A model generated the notes under the pieces. That model had not been told where the DNA came from and did not search any database. It saw only the letters and a list, made by a program, of their open reading frames with translations. 64,000 nucleotides of DNA from Pseudomonas sp. WN033 (GTDB lineage: Bacteria; Pseudomonadota; Gammaproteobacteria; Pseudomonadales; Pseudomonadaceae): positions 434,001-498,000 of the forward strand of contig NSKG01000001.1 in assembly GCA_002287035.1 (NCBI GenBank). Direction: 5' to 3'. How positions within the stretch are numbered: the stretch's first letter is position 1; the number at the start of each line of letters is the position of its first letter. The position numbers and the translations under genes are program-made. Below, piece after piece: positions 40,817 through 50,098 of this stretch.

Positions 40817-43225
40817 GTGAGCCAGCTGCTTCCCGATCAAGCCACCCTTGACCAGCATGCCAATGACCACCCCAGCTTTGCCCAATGGCGCGCCGGTTAC
40901 GGGGTCATTGAGCACAGCTCGACGACCCAAGCTGCCGCCTTCCGGCTTGCCCATCAACTGGTCCAGATGCACTGTCAACCCAGCCTGGATGCGGTCTACC
41001 AGCAACTCAGGGCTCTCGACCTGCTGACCAGTGCCGGCCTCTGGCTGGTGGTCCACATGACCTACGCCAAACGTTGCCATACCGACGGCAGCCCGCTGCC
41101 GGCCGAAGATTTCAAATCCCGGCCAGAAGGCCATACTGGCGGCGCCTTGAACATGGTGCCGGGCTACGCCGCCTATCTGGCGCTGAACAACCTCACCGGC
41201 CAGACCCGCAGCTGGCTGATGGGCCAGGGTCACTGCGTGGCGGCCATCGATGCACTCAACGTGCTGACCGGCAACCTGCATCCGGAACAGGCCGAGCGCT
41301 ACCAGGGTGATCAGGGCCTTCATCTATTGTTGCGCGACTTCTACGGCTATACCCAGTTACCCGACGGTCGCCCGGCCGCACCTCTCGGCAGTCACGTCAA
41401 TCCTTACACCGCCGGAGGCATCAGCGAAGGTGGCTACCTGGGCTTTGCCGAACTGCAGTATGCACACATGCCACTGCCCGGAGAAACCTTGGTGGCATTT
41501 CTCTCCGATGGCGCTGCCGAAGAGCAACGCGGCAGTGATTGGATACCCCGCTGGTGGCGTTTCGAAGATTGTGGCACGGCCTTGCCAATCATGATCGCCA
41601 ATGGCCGGCGCATCGAACAACGCACTGAACTGGGCACCCTGTCCGGTCTGGAAGGCTTCGCTGAGCACCTGACTCGCTGCGGCTTCGACCCGATCCGGTT
41701 TGACGGACGCGACCCGACGGCCTTTGTCTGCGTGCTGTTCGAGATGGAGCAGCGCCTGGGCCGACGCGTGCATGAATATCAGCATGGCCTGCTGCATTAC
41801 CCGCTGCCGATCCCCTATGGCATCGCCGAAACAACCAAGGGTTTCGGCTTCTATGGCGCGGGTGAAAATGCTGCCCACAACCTGCCATTGCCGGGCAACC
41901 CACGGCATGACGAGGCTTCGCGCGAGCTATTCAATCAGCATGCTGCCAAGCTTTGGGTCGAGCCCGAACAGCTGACCCAGGCATGCCTGCAACTGAGCCG
42001 GCATGCCGAACAACAGCGTCCGCTGGAGCGCGACCACCCACTGACGCAACGCCACCCGGCTGAGCCGCTGATCCCGGAAATTGAATGGAGCAGCGATGAG
42101 CGCTCGGCGATGCAGGCAGTCGATCGCTTCTTCGTTGCGCTGGTGCAGGCCAACCCCGAGCTGCGAGCCCGGGTCGGCAACCCGGACGAGTTGGCCAGCA
42201 ACCGTCTGGGCGGCGTGCTCGAAGCGCTCAAGCACCGGGTCAGCGAGCCGGAAAGCGCTCTGGAGGACATCCACGGCCAGGTGATCACCGCCCTTAATGA
42301 GGAAGCGATTGTATCGGCCTGCCTGGCCAACAAGGGTGGCCTGAATCTGGTGGCCAGCTACGAAGCCTTCTGCGTCAAGATGCTCGGTGCAGTCCGCCAG
42401 GAGCTGATCTTCGCCCGGCACCAGAAGGAAGTTGGCCGGCCGGCTGGCTGGCTTGGCTTCCCGCTGATCGCCACTTCGCACACCTGGGAAAACGGCAAGA
42501 ACGAGCAGTCACACCAGGACACAACCTTCTGCGAAGCCCTGCTGGGTGAAATGCACGATGTAATGCAGGTTGTGTTCCCGGCCGACTACAACAGCACCCT
42601 GGCGCTACTGCCGCAGCTATATCTGCAGCGTGGTCGTCTGAGCTGCCTGGTGGTAGCCAAGCGTGACCGCCCGAGTCTGCTGACACCGCCACAGGCCCGC
42701 CAACTGGCCCGCGATGGCGCCTTGCTGCTGGCAGAGTACCAGGCCAACGGCGAACCGCTGCTGCTGATCGCCAATGGCGCTTATCAACTGGCGGAGATGC
42801 AACGCGCCGCGCAACGCCTGAGCGAACATGGCCAATCCTGGCAACTGGTCTATCTGCAGGACCCAGGCCATTTCCGCATCCCGCGTGATGCCCACGAGGC
42901 CAGCGCCTGCGCCAGCCCGGAGTTGCGCGAAAAGCTGTTCCCGGTCGAGATCAGCCGCCGGGTCATGCTTTGCCATATGCGTCCGGAAGTGATGCGTGGG
43001 CACCTGGCCAATCTGCTACCGCGCTTTGAACGTAGCCGGGTGCTGGGCTATATCAATCGCGGCGGCACTCTGGACGAAGCCGGCATGCTGTTCGCCAACC
43101 GCTCAACCTGGGCCCACGTAGTCGCCGCCTGCGCTGAAGTCTGCGCGGTCCCGGTACAGCACTGGCTGGATGAGGAGGAGTTGCTGGCAGTTCAGGGACT
43201 GGGTAATCCGCATATCCTGCGTTAA
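40817..43225 (+). CDS. Divergent phosphoketolase-like thiamine-diphosphate enzyme
   Basis: Protein of 802 residues with the length and domain order of phosphoketolase (xylulose/fructose 6-phosphate to acetyl phosphate). Recognisable blocks are FKSRPEGHTGGALNMVPGYAAYL, GQGHCVAAIDALNVLTG, GGISEGGYLGFAEL, FLSDGAAEEQRGSDW and SHTWENGKNEQSHQDTTF. Several signature residues differ from characterised enzymes as remembered: GHGGP becomes GHCVA, IHEGGELG becomes ISEGGYLG, and GDGEAETGP becomes SDGAAEEQR. It may therefore use another substrate or reaction; pseudomonad relatives carry inconsistent names. The start is GTG at 40817 with CGGAG upstream. No acetate or acetyl-phosphate gene is adjacent. The stop TAA is part of the repeat end that follows. 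Confidence 0.75.
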   Translation: MSQLLPDQATLDQHANDHPSFAQWRAGYGVIEHSSTTQAAAFRLAHQLVQMHCQPSLDAVYQQLRALDLLTSAGLWLVVHMTYAKRCHTDGSPLPAEDFKSRPEGHTGGALNMVPGYAAYLALNNLTGQTRSWLMGQGHCVAAIDALNVLTGNLHPEQAERYQGDQGLHLLLRDFYGYTQLPDGRPAAPLGSHVNPYTAGGISEGGYLGFAELQYAHMPLPGETLVAFLSDGAAEEQRGSDWIPRWWRFEDCGTALPIMIANGRRIEQRTELGTLSGLEGFAEHLTRCGFDPIRFDGRDPTAFVCVLFEMEQRLGRRVHEYQHGLLHYPLPIPYGIAETTKGFGFYGAGENAAHNLPLPGNPRHDEASRELFNQHAAKLWVEPEQLTQACLQLSRHAEQQRPLERDHPLTQRHPAEPLIPEIEWSSDERSAMQAVDRFFVALVQANPELRARVGNPDELASNRLGGVLEALKHRVSEPESALEDIHGQVITALNEEAIVSACLANKGGLNLVASYEAFCVKMLGAVRQELIFARHQKEVGRPAGWLGFPLIATSHTWENGKNEQSHQDTTFCEALLGEMHDVMQVVFPADYNSTLALLPQLYLQRGRLSCLVVAKRDRPSLLTPPQARQLARDGALLLAEYQANGEPLLLIANGAYQLAEMQRAAQRLSEHGQSWQLVYLQDPGHFRIPRDAHEASACASPELREKLFPVEISRRVMLCHMRPEVMRGHLANLLPRFERSRVLGYINRGGTLDEAGMLFANRSTWAHVVAACAEVCAVPVQHWLDEEELLAVQGLGNPHILR

Positions 43226-43272
43226 GGAAACACTGATTAAATCAGCTTCGGTGTTGACCCAATTGTCGCTGA
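43223..43272 (+). repeat. Solo end of the inverted-repeat element
   Basis: About 50 bp starting TAAGGAAACACTGATTAA and continuing through the TCAGCTTCGGTGTTG and CCCAATTGTCGCTGA blocks match the right arm of copy B read in reverse. The match stops where the GGDEF/EAL coding end begins. It lies between two convergent genes; the phosphoketolase-like stop TAA (43223-43225) is its first three bases. Confidence 0.82.
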
Positions 43273-45555
43273 TCAGTTGATCAGGGTCGGACGCAACAGG
43301 TCGGCACCGGCTACGGGGCCGGCCAGACTGGCCAGCACCGGCTCAAGCTGTCGGGCAGACTGCGGCCGACTGAACCAGTAGCCCTGAACGAAGTGACAGC
43401 CTTCCTGATCGAGAAACGCCATCTGTTCGGCGGTTTCGATCCCTTCGGCAATCACATCCATCTCCAGCCCCCGACCCAACCCGATGATTGCCCGACTGAT
43501 AGCCTTGAGCCGTTCGTTATCGGGTTCCATGGACACGAAGCTCTTGTCGACCTTGATGATATGTAGCGGGTAACGGTGCAGATAACCCAGCGAAGAAAAG
43601 CCGGTGCCAAAATCATCAAGGGCGATGCGCACACCCATGCTCTCCAGCTCGCGCAGCGTCGCCAGCGTTTGCGGACCGTCCTGCATCAACAGGCTTTCAG
43701 TAATTTCCAGCACCAGACTGCTGGCCGGCAGGCCGGTCTCGGCCAGAATCTGAGCGACCCGCTCGGCGAACCCCTGCTCAAGCAACTGGCGACTGGACAG
43801 GTTGACCGAGCAGCGCAGCCCAGGGTATCCGTGGGTCTGCCAGGCCCGCACCTGGGTGCAGGCCTGACGCAGCACCCACTCACCGACCTTAACGATGTCA
43901 CCGGTCTCTTCCAGCACCGGAATAAACTCATCCGGGGCCACCAGCGCCTCGTCCTGCCACCAGCGCAACAAGGCTTCCACCCCAATCACCCGCGAACGTC
44001 CGGCGGCAACCTTGACGATAGGCTGATAGAACAGTTCGAACTGGCCCCGCCCCAGCGCCTCGCTCAGCGCGGTTTCCAGATTCAAGCGCTGGTGCACTTC
44101 CTGCTGCAGGGTTTCGTTGAACAGCGCCAGTTGCGACTTGCCAAACGCCTTGGCCCGGTACAATGCCAGGTCCGCCTCGCGCAGGGCATCCTGCTGCTGG
44201 TCCTGGCCCTTGAGCGGAGCCACCCCAATACTGGCGCTGATATTCAGCCGCCGGCCACCGGCAAGCAGCGGATAATGCAAACTGTGCATGATCCGCTTGG
44301 CCACATGCTCGGCATCCGCCGCCCGGGCCATGTCATCCAGCAACACCACAAACTCGTCACCGCCAAAGCGGCACAGGTGATCACCGGGGCGAATACAGCG
44401 CTCTATCCGGTTCGCCACCTGAACCAGCACCTGATCGCCGATCTGATGCCCCAGACTGTCATTGATCAGCTTGAAACGGTCCAGGTCAATGAACAGTACG
44501 GCAGCATAACGGGCACCGGGCTTGGCCTGGCGCTGCAAGGCCTGCAACAGCAGCTCATTCATGCGCTGGCGATTGGGCAAACCGGTCAAGGGGTCATGCA
44601 GCGTGGCATGAGCCAGTTCCTGTTCCGTGCTCTTGCGCTGGGTTATATCCGACTGCGAGCCGGCCAACAGGCGTTCGCCATGCTGATCCACCGACAGCAA
44701 CCCGCGGATCAGGACCCAGACCAGGCGGTCCCAGCGATCACGAACCTGACATTCAATATGCAGGAACGGCTGACGCCCTTCCAGATGCTCGGTCACGGCT
44801 GCAGCAAAAGCCTGCCGATGGCCTTCCGGCATGCGCTCAGCCCAGGCGTGTAGCGTGGCAGGTGCCGTGGCAGCGTCCAGCCCCAGCATCTGTAGCCAGC
44901 GCTCGGACAATTGCAGGCGGTCATCATCTACATGCCATTCCCAGAGCCCGTCGTTGGCTCCGCGTACAGCCCGCGCATAACGCGCCTCACTGTCTTCCAG
45001 CGCCAGCCGGCTGGCGGCTGCATAGGTGTCGACCGCCAGGGTCATGTCGAAGAACACCGCCTTCATCAGGCAGCGATACAGCCGCGCCGCCAGTTCGGGC
45101 TGATCCGGCCACTGGCCGAGCAAAGCCCGGTGCATGAAGTTCAGGTAAAAGTGATAGGCGCCCAGATACCACTTGGATTCGACTTGCTCACGCTCATGGG
45201 TCAGCCCCACCAGAATGCGCAAACGGGCATATTGCAAATCGTAAGGGCCACGCAACAACTGTCCGTAATAACGCAGTTGATGCTCTTTCAGGCGCACCAG
45301 AAGTCCGGGCCGGGCAAACTGCGCAGCCGGTGAGTCAAAGCCCTGCAGGTGCTCATGCAGGGCCTCTACACAACGCTGATGCATGGTATCGAGCTCGGCC
45401 AGATGAGGGCTCAGTTCGGCCTGCCCCCCCTCCTCCAGCATCAGCAAACGCATACGCCGCTGCAGCTCAGCCGCGTTCAACCCGAGGCTGCGCTGCATTT
45501 CCTCCAGGCGTTTTTTCAGGTCAGGCACTACCCAGGCTCCCCCCGCCAAGAGCAT
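43273..45555 (-). CDS. Globin-coupled PAS-GGDEF-EAL cyclic-di-GMP protein
   Basis: Signalling protein of 760 residues. Residues about 1-180 look like a globin-coupled sensor: H120 in [24 protein letters not shown] is the expected proximal haem ligand, suggesting O2, NO or CO sensing. A PAS domain (about 190-305) follows, then GGDEF with an intact active site (398-402) and an upstream RxxD inhibitory site (R389-D392), then an EAL domain with the catalytic EAL at 527-529 and [10 protein letters not shown]. Both enzymatic sites look competent. The start is uncertain: ATG 45555 has GGAG nearby, while GTG 45570 has none. Confidence 0.85.
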   Translation of the reverse strand: MLLAGGAWVVPDLKKRLEEMQRSLGLNAAELQRRMRLLMLEEGGQAELSPHLAELDTMHQRCVEALHEHLQGFDSPAAQFARPGLLVRLKEHQLRYYGQLLRGPYDLQYARLRILVGLTHEREQVESKWYLGAYHFYLNFMHRALLGQWPDQPELAARLYRCLMKAVFFDMTLAVDTYAAASRLALEDSEARYARAVRGANDGLWEWHVDDDRLQLSERWLQMLGLDAATAPATLHAWAERMPEGHRQAFAAAVTEHLEGRQPFLHIECQVRDRWDRLVWVLIRGLLSVDQHGERLLAGSQSDITQRKSTEQELAHATLHDPLTGLPNRQRMNELLLQALQRQAKPGARYAAVLFIDLDRFKLINDSLGHQIGDQVLVQVANRIERCIRPGDHLCRFGGDEFVVLLDDMARAADAEHVAKRIMHSLHYPLLAGGRRLNISASIGVAPLKGQDQQQDALREADLALYRAKAFGKSQLALFNETLQQEVHQRLNLETALSEALGRGQFELFYQPIVKVAAGRSRVIGVEALLRWWQDEALVAPDEFIPVLEETGDIVKVGEWVLRQACTQVRAWQTHGYPGLRCSVNLSSRQLLEQGFAERVAQILAETGLPASSLVLEITESLLMQDGPQTLATLRELESMGVRIALDDFGTGFSSLGYLHRYPLHIIKVDKSFVSMEPDNERLKAISRAIIGLGRGLEMDVIAEGIETAEQMAFLDQEGCHFVQGYWFSRPQSARQLEPVLASLAGPVAGADLLRPTLIN

Positions 45556-45657
45556 GCCCCCATGCTCCACTTAACGCTGTCGACTGACGTATTGCAGTCT
45601 CGATTTTGGCAAAGGGCTATCACACCCCATTCACGCCAACCCCGTCAATCCCCCGTT

Positions 45658-48342
45658 TTAGGCTGTTCGACGAACGCGCTTCTCCAACTCCAGCACCAGC
45701 AACACCACCACCCCGGCCAGAGGCGCCAGGATCAATGGCCACAGGCCCAGGCTTTCGGTGGCGAACAGCGCCTGCATCGGTGGGCTGTAGGTGAAGGCCA
45801 GTTGCAGCGCCGTGACCGCCAGCACCACAATCCATACCGCCGGCGTGCCGAGCACTCCACGCAGTGTCAGTGCCGGGCTGTCCAGATAACGCACGGCAAA
45901 CAGATAGAACACCTCCATCGCCACCAGGGTGTTGACCGCCAAGGTACGCGCCGCATCTTCCCCCATACCGGCATGCATAGCCCACTGGAAGGTGGCGAAG
46001 ATCCCGCCAAGAAACAGCAGCGAGACCAGCACGATACGCCAGACCAGAAAACTGTCGAGGAATGCGGCCCTGGCCGAACGCGGCGGTTTGCGCATCACAT
46101 CCGGCTCGGCGGGCTCAAAGGCCAGCCCCATGGCCAGAACCACCGAACTGACCAGGTTGACCCAGAGAATTTGCAAGGCGGTGATCGGCAACGTCAGCCC
46201 GATCAGCAACGCCACTACCAGACTGGCGGCCTCGCCGCCATTGATCGGCAGCAGGAAGCTGATGGCTTTTTTCAGGTTGGTGTAGACTGTCCGCCCTTCT
46301 CGCACCGCTGCGGCAATGCTGGCGAAGTTGTCGTCGAGCAGTACGATATCGGACGCCTCACGGGCCGCTTCCGACCCCTTGACGCCCATGGCAATACCAA
46401 CATCAGCACGCTTGAGCGCTGGTGCATCGTTGACCCCATCCCCGGTCATGGCCACCACCCCGTGGGCGGACTGCAAAGCCTGAACCAGCCGCAGCTTGTG
46501 CTCCGGACTGGTCCGGGCGAACACGTCGACCTCCTGAGCCAGAGTCAGCAATTGCTGATCATCCAGCGCATCCAGCTCCTGCCCGGTGGCAACCCGCTCG
46601 GTATTGCGCAACCCAAGGCGCGCGGCAATCGCCCGGGCAGTCAGGGCATGATCGCCAGTAATCATCTTGACCCGAACCCCGGCCTGATGACACTCGGCTA
46701 TGGCTTCCATGGCTTCCTGGCGCGGCGGATCCATCAACCCAACGATCCCGATCAACTGTACGTCACTGGCCAGGTCATCACCAGACAGCACCGTCTGGCT
46801 GGACGCTACCGGCTTGCGCGCCAATGCCAGTACGCGCAGGCCCTGCTCCGCCAGCATCTCGACTTGCTTCAACCATTGCTCTGGCTGCAACGGCTGGGCG
46901 TTGCCCTGCTCGTCCAGTTGGCTATCGCACAACGCCAGCAACCGTTCCGGAGCGCCCTTGAGCAAAATCACACCATGCCCGTGATGGTCATGATGCAAGG
47001 TGGCCATATAGCGCAGATCGGCATCGAAAGGTATTTCATCGACCCGTGGCCACTGCCCGGAATAGGCCTTGGTATCCAGCCCAGCCTTGGCCGCCAAGAC
47101 CAGCAGGGCCCCTTCCATCGGGTCTCCGAGCACTTGAATCAGGTCACCCTTATGCTCCAGTTGCGCGTCATTGCACAGCAGCGCCGCTTGGGCCAACGGC
47201 TCCAGCAGTGGCATCGGCGGTTCCGCGGCAGCCTCGCCAATCCGGCCATCAACAATGTAACCGTCACCGCTGACCGGATATTCACGTCCGGCCAGCACCA
47301 CCGCCGCGACCATCATCTCATTGCGGGTCAAAGTGCCGGTCTTGTCCGAGCAGATCACCGACACCGCACCCAGGGTTTCAATCACCGGCATACGCCGCAC
47401 TACTGCCTGGCGGGTGGCCATGCGTCGTACACCAATCGCCAGGGTAATGGTCAGGATCGCCGGCAAGCCCTCGGGAATGGCTGCCACGGTCAGCGCCACC
47501 ACCGCCATGAACAGCTCGACCGGTGGCCGGCTACCGAACAGCCAGCCGGCGATAAACACCATGGCCCCAGCCAGCACAATCACCAGCGACAGGTACTTGG
47601 CAAACCGGTTCATCTGCTCAAGCAGGGGTGTCTGCAGCACCGTGAGCGTATCCAGCAGCCCGGAAATGCGGCCGATTTCGGTGGCTTCACCGGTGGCCAC
47701 AACAATCCCTCTGGCCGTGCCGGCCCGCACCAGGGTACCGGAATAGGCCATTCCCAGCCGGTCGCCCAAGGGCGCATCTTCAGCCTGGGCTTCAACCGTC
47801 TTGTCCACCGCCACCGACTCCCCAGTCAGCAGCGCCTCATCGACCTTGAGCCCATGTACCTGATCCAGGCGCACATCGGCTGCTACCCGGTCTCCTGCTT
47901 CAAGCAGCAGCAGGTCACCCGGTACCAGCTCGGCAGCATCAATCCGTCGACGCTCCCCTTCACGCCAGACCGTTGCCTTGGGCGCCAGCATGTGGCGAAT
48001 GGCAGCCAATGCCTGCTCGGCCCGCCCTTCCTGGATAAACCCGACTACCGCCTGCAACACCACCACGGCCAGAATCACGCTGGTATCCAGCCAGTGCCCA
48101 AGCACCGCAGTGACTGTCGCAGCCACCAGCAGAATGTAGATAAGCACATGCTGAAACTGAGCCAGCAAGCGCCGCCACAGTGGCCGTGGCTTGACCCCGG
48201 GCAGGCGATTCTCTCCGTACCGGGCAAGACGCTCAGTCACCTCAGGAGGGCTCAGCCCCGACGATGTGCAGTTCAGCGTGTCATAGACCTGCTCAACCGG
48301 CTGGGCATGCCAGGGCTGGGGGCTTTGCGGTTGATCCATCAT
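45658..48342 (-). CDS. P2-type cation-transporting ATPase
   Basis: Membrane pump of 894 residues with cation-ATPase N-terminal region, actuator TGES (LLTGESVAVDK), phosphorylation site DKTGTLT (D333), nucleotide-binding KGAPE, and hinge GDGVNDAPALKRADVGIAMG. M4 has PEGLP (290-294), typical of P2 pumps. M5 keeps N701 and E704 (INGGEA), but M6 reads NLVSSVVLA where the sarcoplasmic Ca2+ pump has NLVTDGLPA, so the Asp needed for Ca2+ is missing. The ion is therefore uncertain. Two ATGs (48342, 48339) follow GGAG. No regulator or accessory gene is adjacent. Confidence 0.9.
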   Translation of the reverse strand: MMDQPQSPQPWHAQPVEQVYDTLNCTSSGLSPPEVTERLARYGENRLPGVKPRPLWRRLLAQFQHVLIYILLVAATVTAVLGHWLDTSVILAVVVLQAVVGFIQEGRAEQALAAIRHMLAPKATVWREGERRRIDAAELVPGDLLLLEAGDRVAADVRLDQVHGLKVDEALLTGESVAVDKTVEAQAEDAPLGDRLGMAYSGTLVRAGTARGIVVATGEATEIGRISGLLDTLTVLQTPLLEQMNRFAKYLSLVIVLAGAMVFIAGWLFGSRPPVELFMAVVALTVAAIPEGLPAILTITLAIGVRRMATRQAVVRRMPVIETLGAVSVICSDKTGTLTRNEMMVAAVVLAGREYPVSGDGYIVDGRIGEAAAEPPMPLLEPLAQAALLCNDAQLEHKGDLIQVLGDPMEGALLVLAAKAGLDTKAYSGQWPRVDEIPFDADLRYMATLHHDHHGHGVILLKGAPERLLALCDSQLDEQGNAQPLQPEQWLKQVEMLAEQGLRVLALARKPVASSQTVLSGDDLASDVQLIGIVGLMDPPRQEAMEAIAECHQAGVRVKMITGDHALTARAIAARLGLRNTERVATGQELDALDDQQLLTLAQEVDVFARTSPEHKLRLVQALQSAHGVVAMTGDGVNDAPALKRADVGIAMGVKGSEAAREASDIVLLDDNFASIAAAVREGRTVYTNLKKAISFLLPINGGEAASLVVALLIGLTLPITALQILWVNLVSSVVLAMGLAFEPAEPDVMRKPPRSARAAFLDSFLVWRIVLVSLLFLGGIFATFQWAMHAGMGEDAARTLAVNTLVAMEVFYLFAVRYLDSPALTLRGVLGTPAVWIVVLAVTALQLAFTYSPPMQALFATESLGLWPLILAPLAGVVVLLVLELEKRVRRTA

Positions 48343-48424
48343 CTGTCTCCATAAGTGCAAGTTAGCCTCGATTGCACCTCGACAGCCTTGTCGACGCATT
48401 GGCCCAAGTCAAGATTCCGCCCGA

Positions 48425-50023
48425 TTATCCGGTCATCAGTTGCGCCAGCTTTTCAGCGATCATCAAGGTTGGTGAGCAGGTATTGCCCGAGGTAATGCTC
48501 GGCATGATCGACGCATCCGCCACCCGCAGCCCGCTCAAGCCATGCACCCGAAGCTGATGATCAACCACCGCATCGGGACCACTGCCCATGGCGCAGGTGC
48601 CAACCGGATGAAAAATCGTCGTACCGATCTGCGCGGCAGCCGCCGCCAGCTCCTCATCAGTCTGATAGGCTGGTCCCGGCTTGTACTCCTGCGGCTGGTA
48701 GGGCTGCAACGCCGGAGCCGCGACAATGCGTCGGGCCAGGCGAATTGCCGCCGCCGCAGTGCGCAGATCCTCTGGATGACTCAGGTAGTTGGGCTGAATT
48801 AGCGGTGCCTGGGCCGGATCGTGGCTGGCGATTCGCACATGCCCACGGCTGTGTGGGTGCAGATCACACACCGAGGCAGTGAAGGCTGGGAACCGATGCA
48901 ACGGCTCACCAAAACGCTCCAGCGATAACGGCTGCACATGAAACTCCAGATTAGCCGCCGGCTGTTGCGGATCAGAACGGGCAAAGGCGCCCAACTGACT
49001 CGGCGCCATGGCCAACGGACCGCTGCGCCTGAAAGCATAACGCAGCGCCATACCCAGCTTGCCATGCCAACTGGCGGCCAACTGATTGAGGGTCAGGGCA
49101 TTGCTGACCTGGTAGATCAGGCGCAATTGCAGGTGGTCCTGCAGGTTTTCGCCAACGCCGGACAGGACATGATGCACCGGCACCCCGAGCGATTCGAGCA
49201 ATCCCCGAGGGCCAACCCCGGAGCGTTGCAGCAAGGCTGGCGAGCCTATCGCGCCAGCACAGAGAATGACTTCTCCCCGGCACTCCAGATCAAGCACCTG
49301 ATCATGCCAACGCACACTCAGACCCTTGACCCGCCGCCCGCTGAAGTTCAGGTAAAGTGCCTCGGCTGAGGTCAGCACGGTCAGGTTGGCGCGTTTGCGG
49401 ACCGGTTGCAGAAAGGCCTTGGCGGCATTCCAGCGCACGCCACTGCGCTGATTGACCTGAAAATAGCCGCAGCCCTCGTTGTCGCCGCTGTTGAAGTCGT
49501 CGACCGGCGGGATGCCACACTGGGCAGCGGCCCGTTGAAAGTCATCCAGCAGGGTCCAGTGCAGCCGCTGATTTTCCACCCGCCATTCGCCATCGCCGCC
49601 ATGCATTTCACTGGCTCCGGCAAAATGACTTTCACTGCGCTTGAATAGCGGCAGCACCTCCTGCCAGCTCCAGCCGGGATTCCCGGCCGCTGCCCAAGCA
49701 TCATAGTCACGCGCCTGACCACGCATGTAGATCATGCCATTGATCGACGAGCAGCCACCCAACACCCGACCGCGCGGATAACCCAGACTACGACCACCCA
49801 GCCCCGGTTCAGGCTCGGTCTGATAGCACCAATCGGTACGAGGGTTGCCAATGCAGTACAGGTAGCCAACCGGGATATGAATCCAGGGATAGTCATCACG
49901 ACCGCCAGCTTCCAGCAGCAGCACCCGCTTGTCTGCCTGGGCGGACAACCGGTTGGCCAGCAGGCAACCCGCCGGACCGGCCCCCACAATGATGTAATCG
50001 TAACTGCTCGCGCCTGGGTTCAT
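48425..50023 (-). CDS. GMC-family FAD oxidoreductase (choline dehydrogenase-like)
   Basis: Flavoenzyme of 532 residues. It has the N-terminal dinucleotide fold (YDYIIVGAGPAGCLLANRLS), the GMC signature PRGRVLGGCSSINGMIYMRG, GAIGSPALLQRSGVGP, and the C-terminal active-site block HPVGTCAMG with the second site SGNTCSPTLMIAEKLA. The substrate is probably an alcohol, but choline is not assured: no betaine-aldehyde dehydrogenase or BetI is near. Start at 50023 (MNPGASSYDY) with GGTGGA just upstream. It stands alone, about 82 bp downstream of the P-type ATPase on the same strand. Confidence 0.9.
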   Translation of the reverse strand: MNPGASSYDYIIVGAGPAGCLLANRLSAQADKRVLLLEAGGRDDYPWIHIPVGYLYCIGNPRTDWCYQTEPEPGLGGRSLGYPRGRVLGGCSSINGMIYMRGQARDYDAWAAAGNPGWSWQEVLPLFKRSESHFAGASEMHGGDGEWRVENQRLHWTLLDDFQRAAAQCGIPPVDDFNSGDNEGCGYFQVNQRSGVRWNAAKAFLQPVRKRANLTVLTSAEALYLNFSGRRVKGLSVRWHDQVLDLECRGEVILCAGAIGSPALLQRSGVGPRGLLESLGVPVHHVLSGVGENLQDHLQLRLIYQVSNALTLNQLAASWHGKLGMALRYAFRRSGPLAMAPSQLGAFARSDPQQPAANLEFHVQPLSLERFGEPLHRFPAFTASVCDLHPHSRGHVRIASHDPAQAPLIQPNYLSHPEDLRTAAAAIRLARRIVAAPALQPYQPQEYKPGPAYQTDEELAAAAAQIGTTIFHPVGTCAMGSGPDAVVDHQLRVHGLSGLRVADASIMPSITSGNTCSPTLMIAEKLAQLMTG

Positions 50024-50098
50024 GATCCACCACGCTTGTTGTTTTACTTTAAGCGTGGCACACATCCTAGGGGACGCAAATGACTTGGCGGGGATGGA

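Noticed and set aside
45349-48354. Open frame of 1001 codons on the plus strand opposite the P-type ATPase
   Set aside because: It is rich in His, Gln and Arg, the usual signature of antisense reading in GC-rich genes. The minus-strand ATPase motifs are unambiguous.
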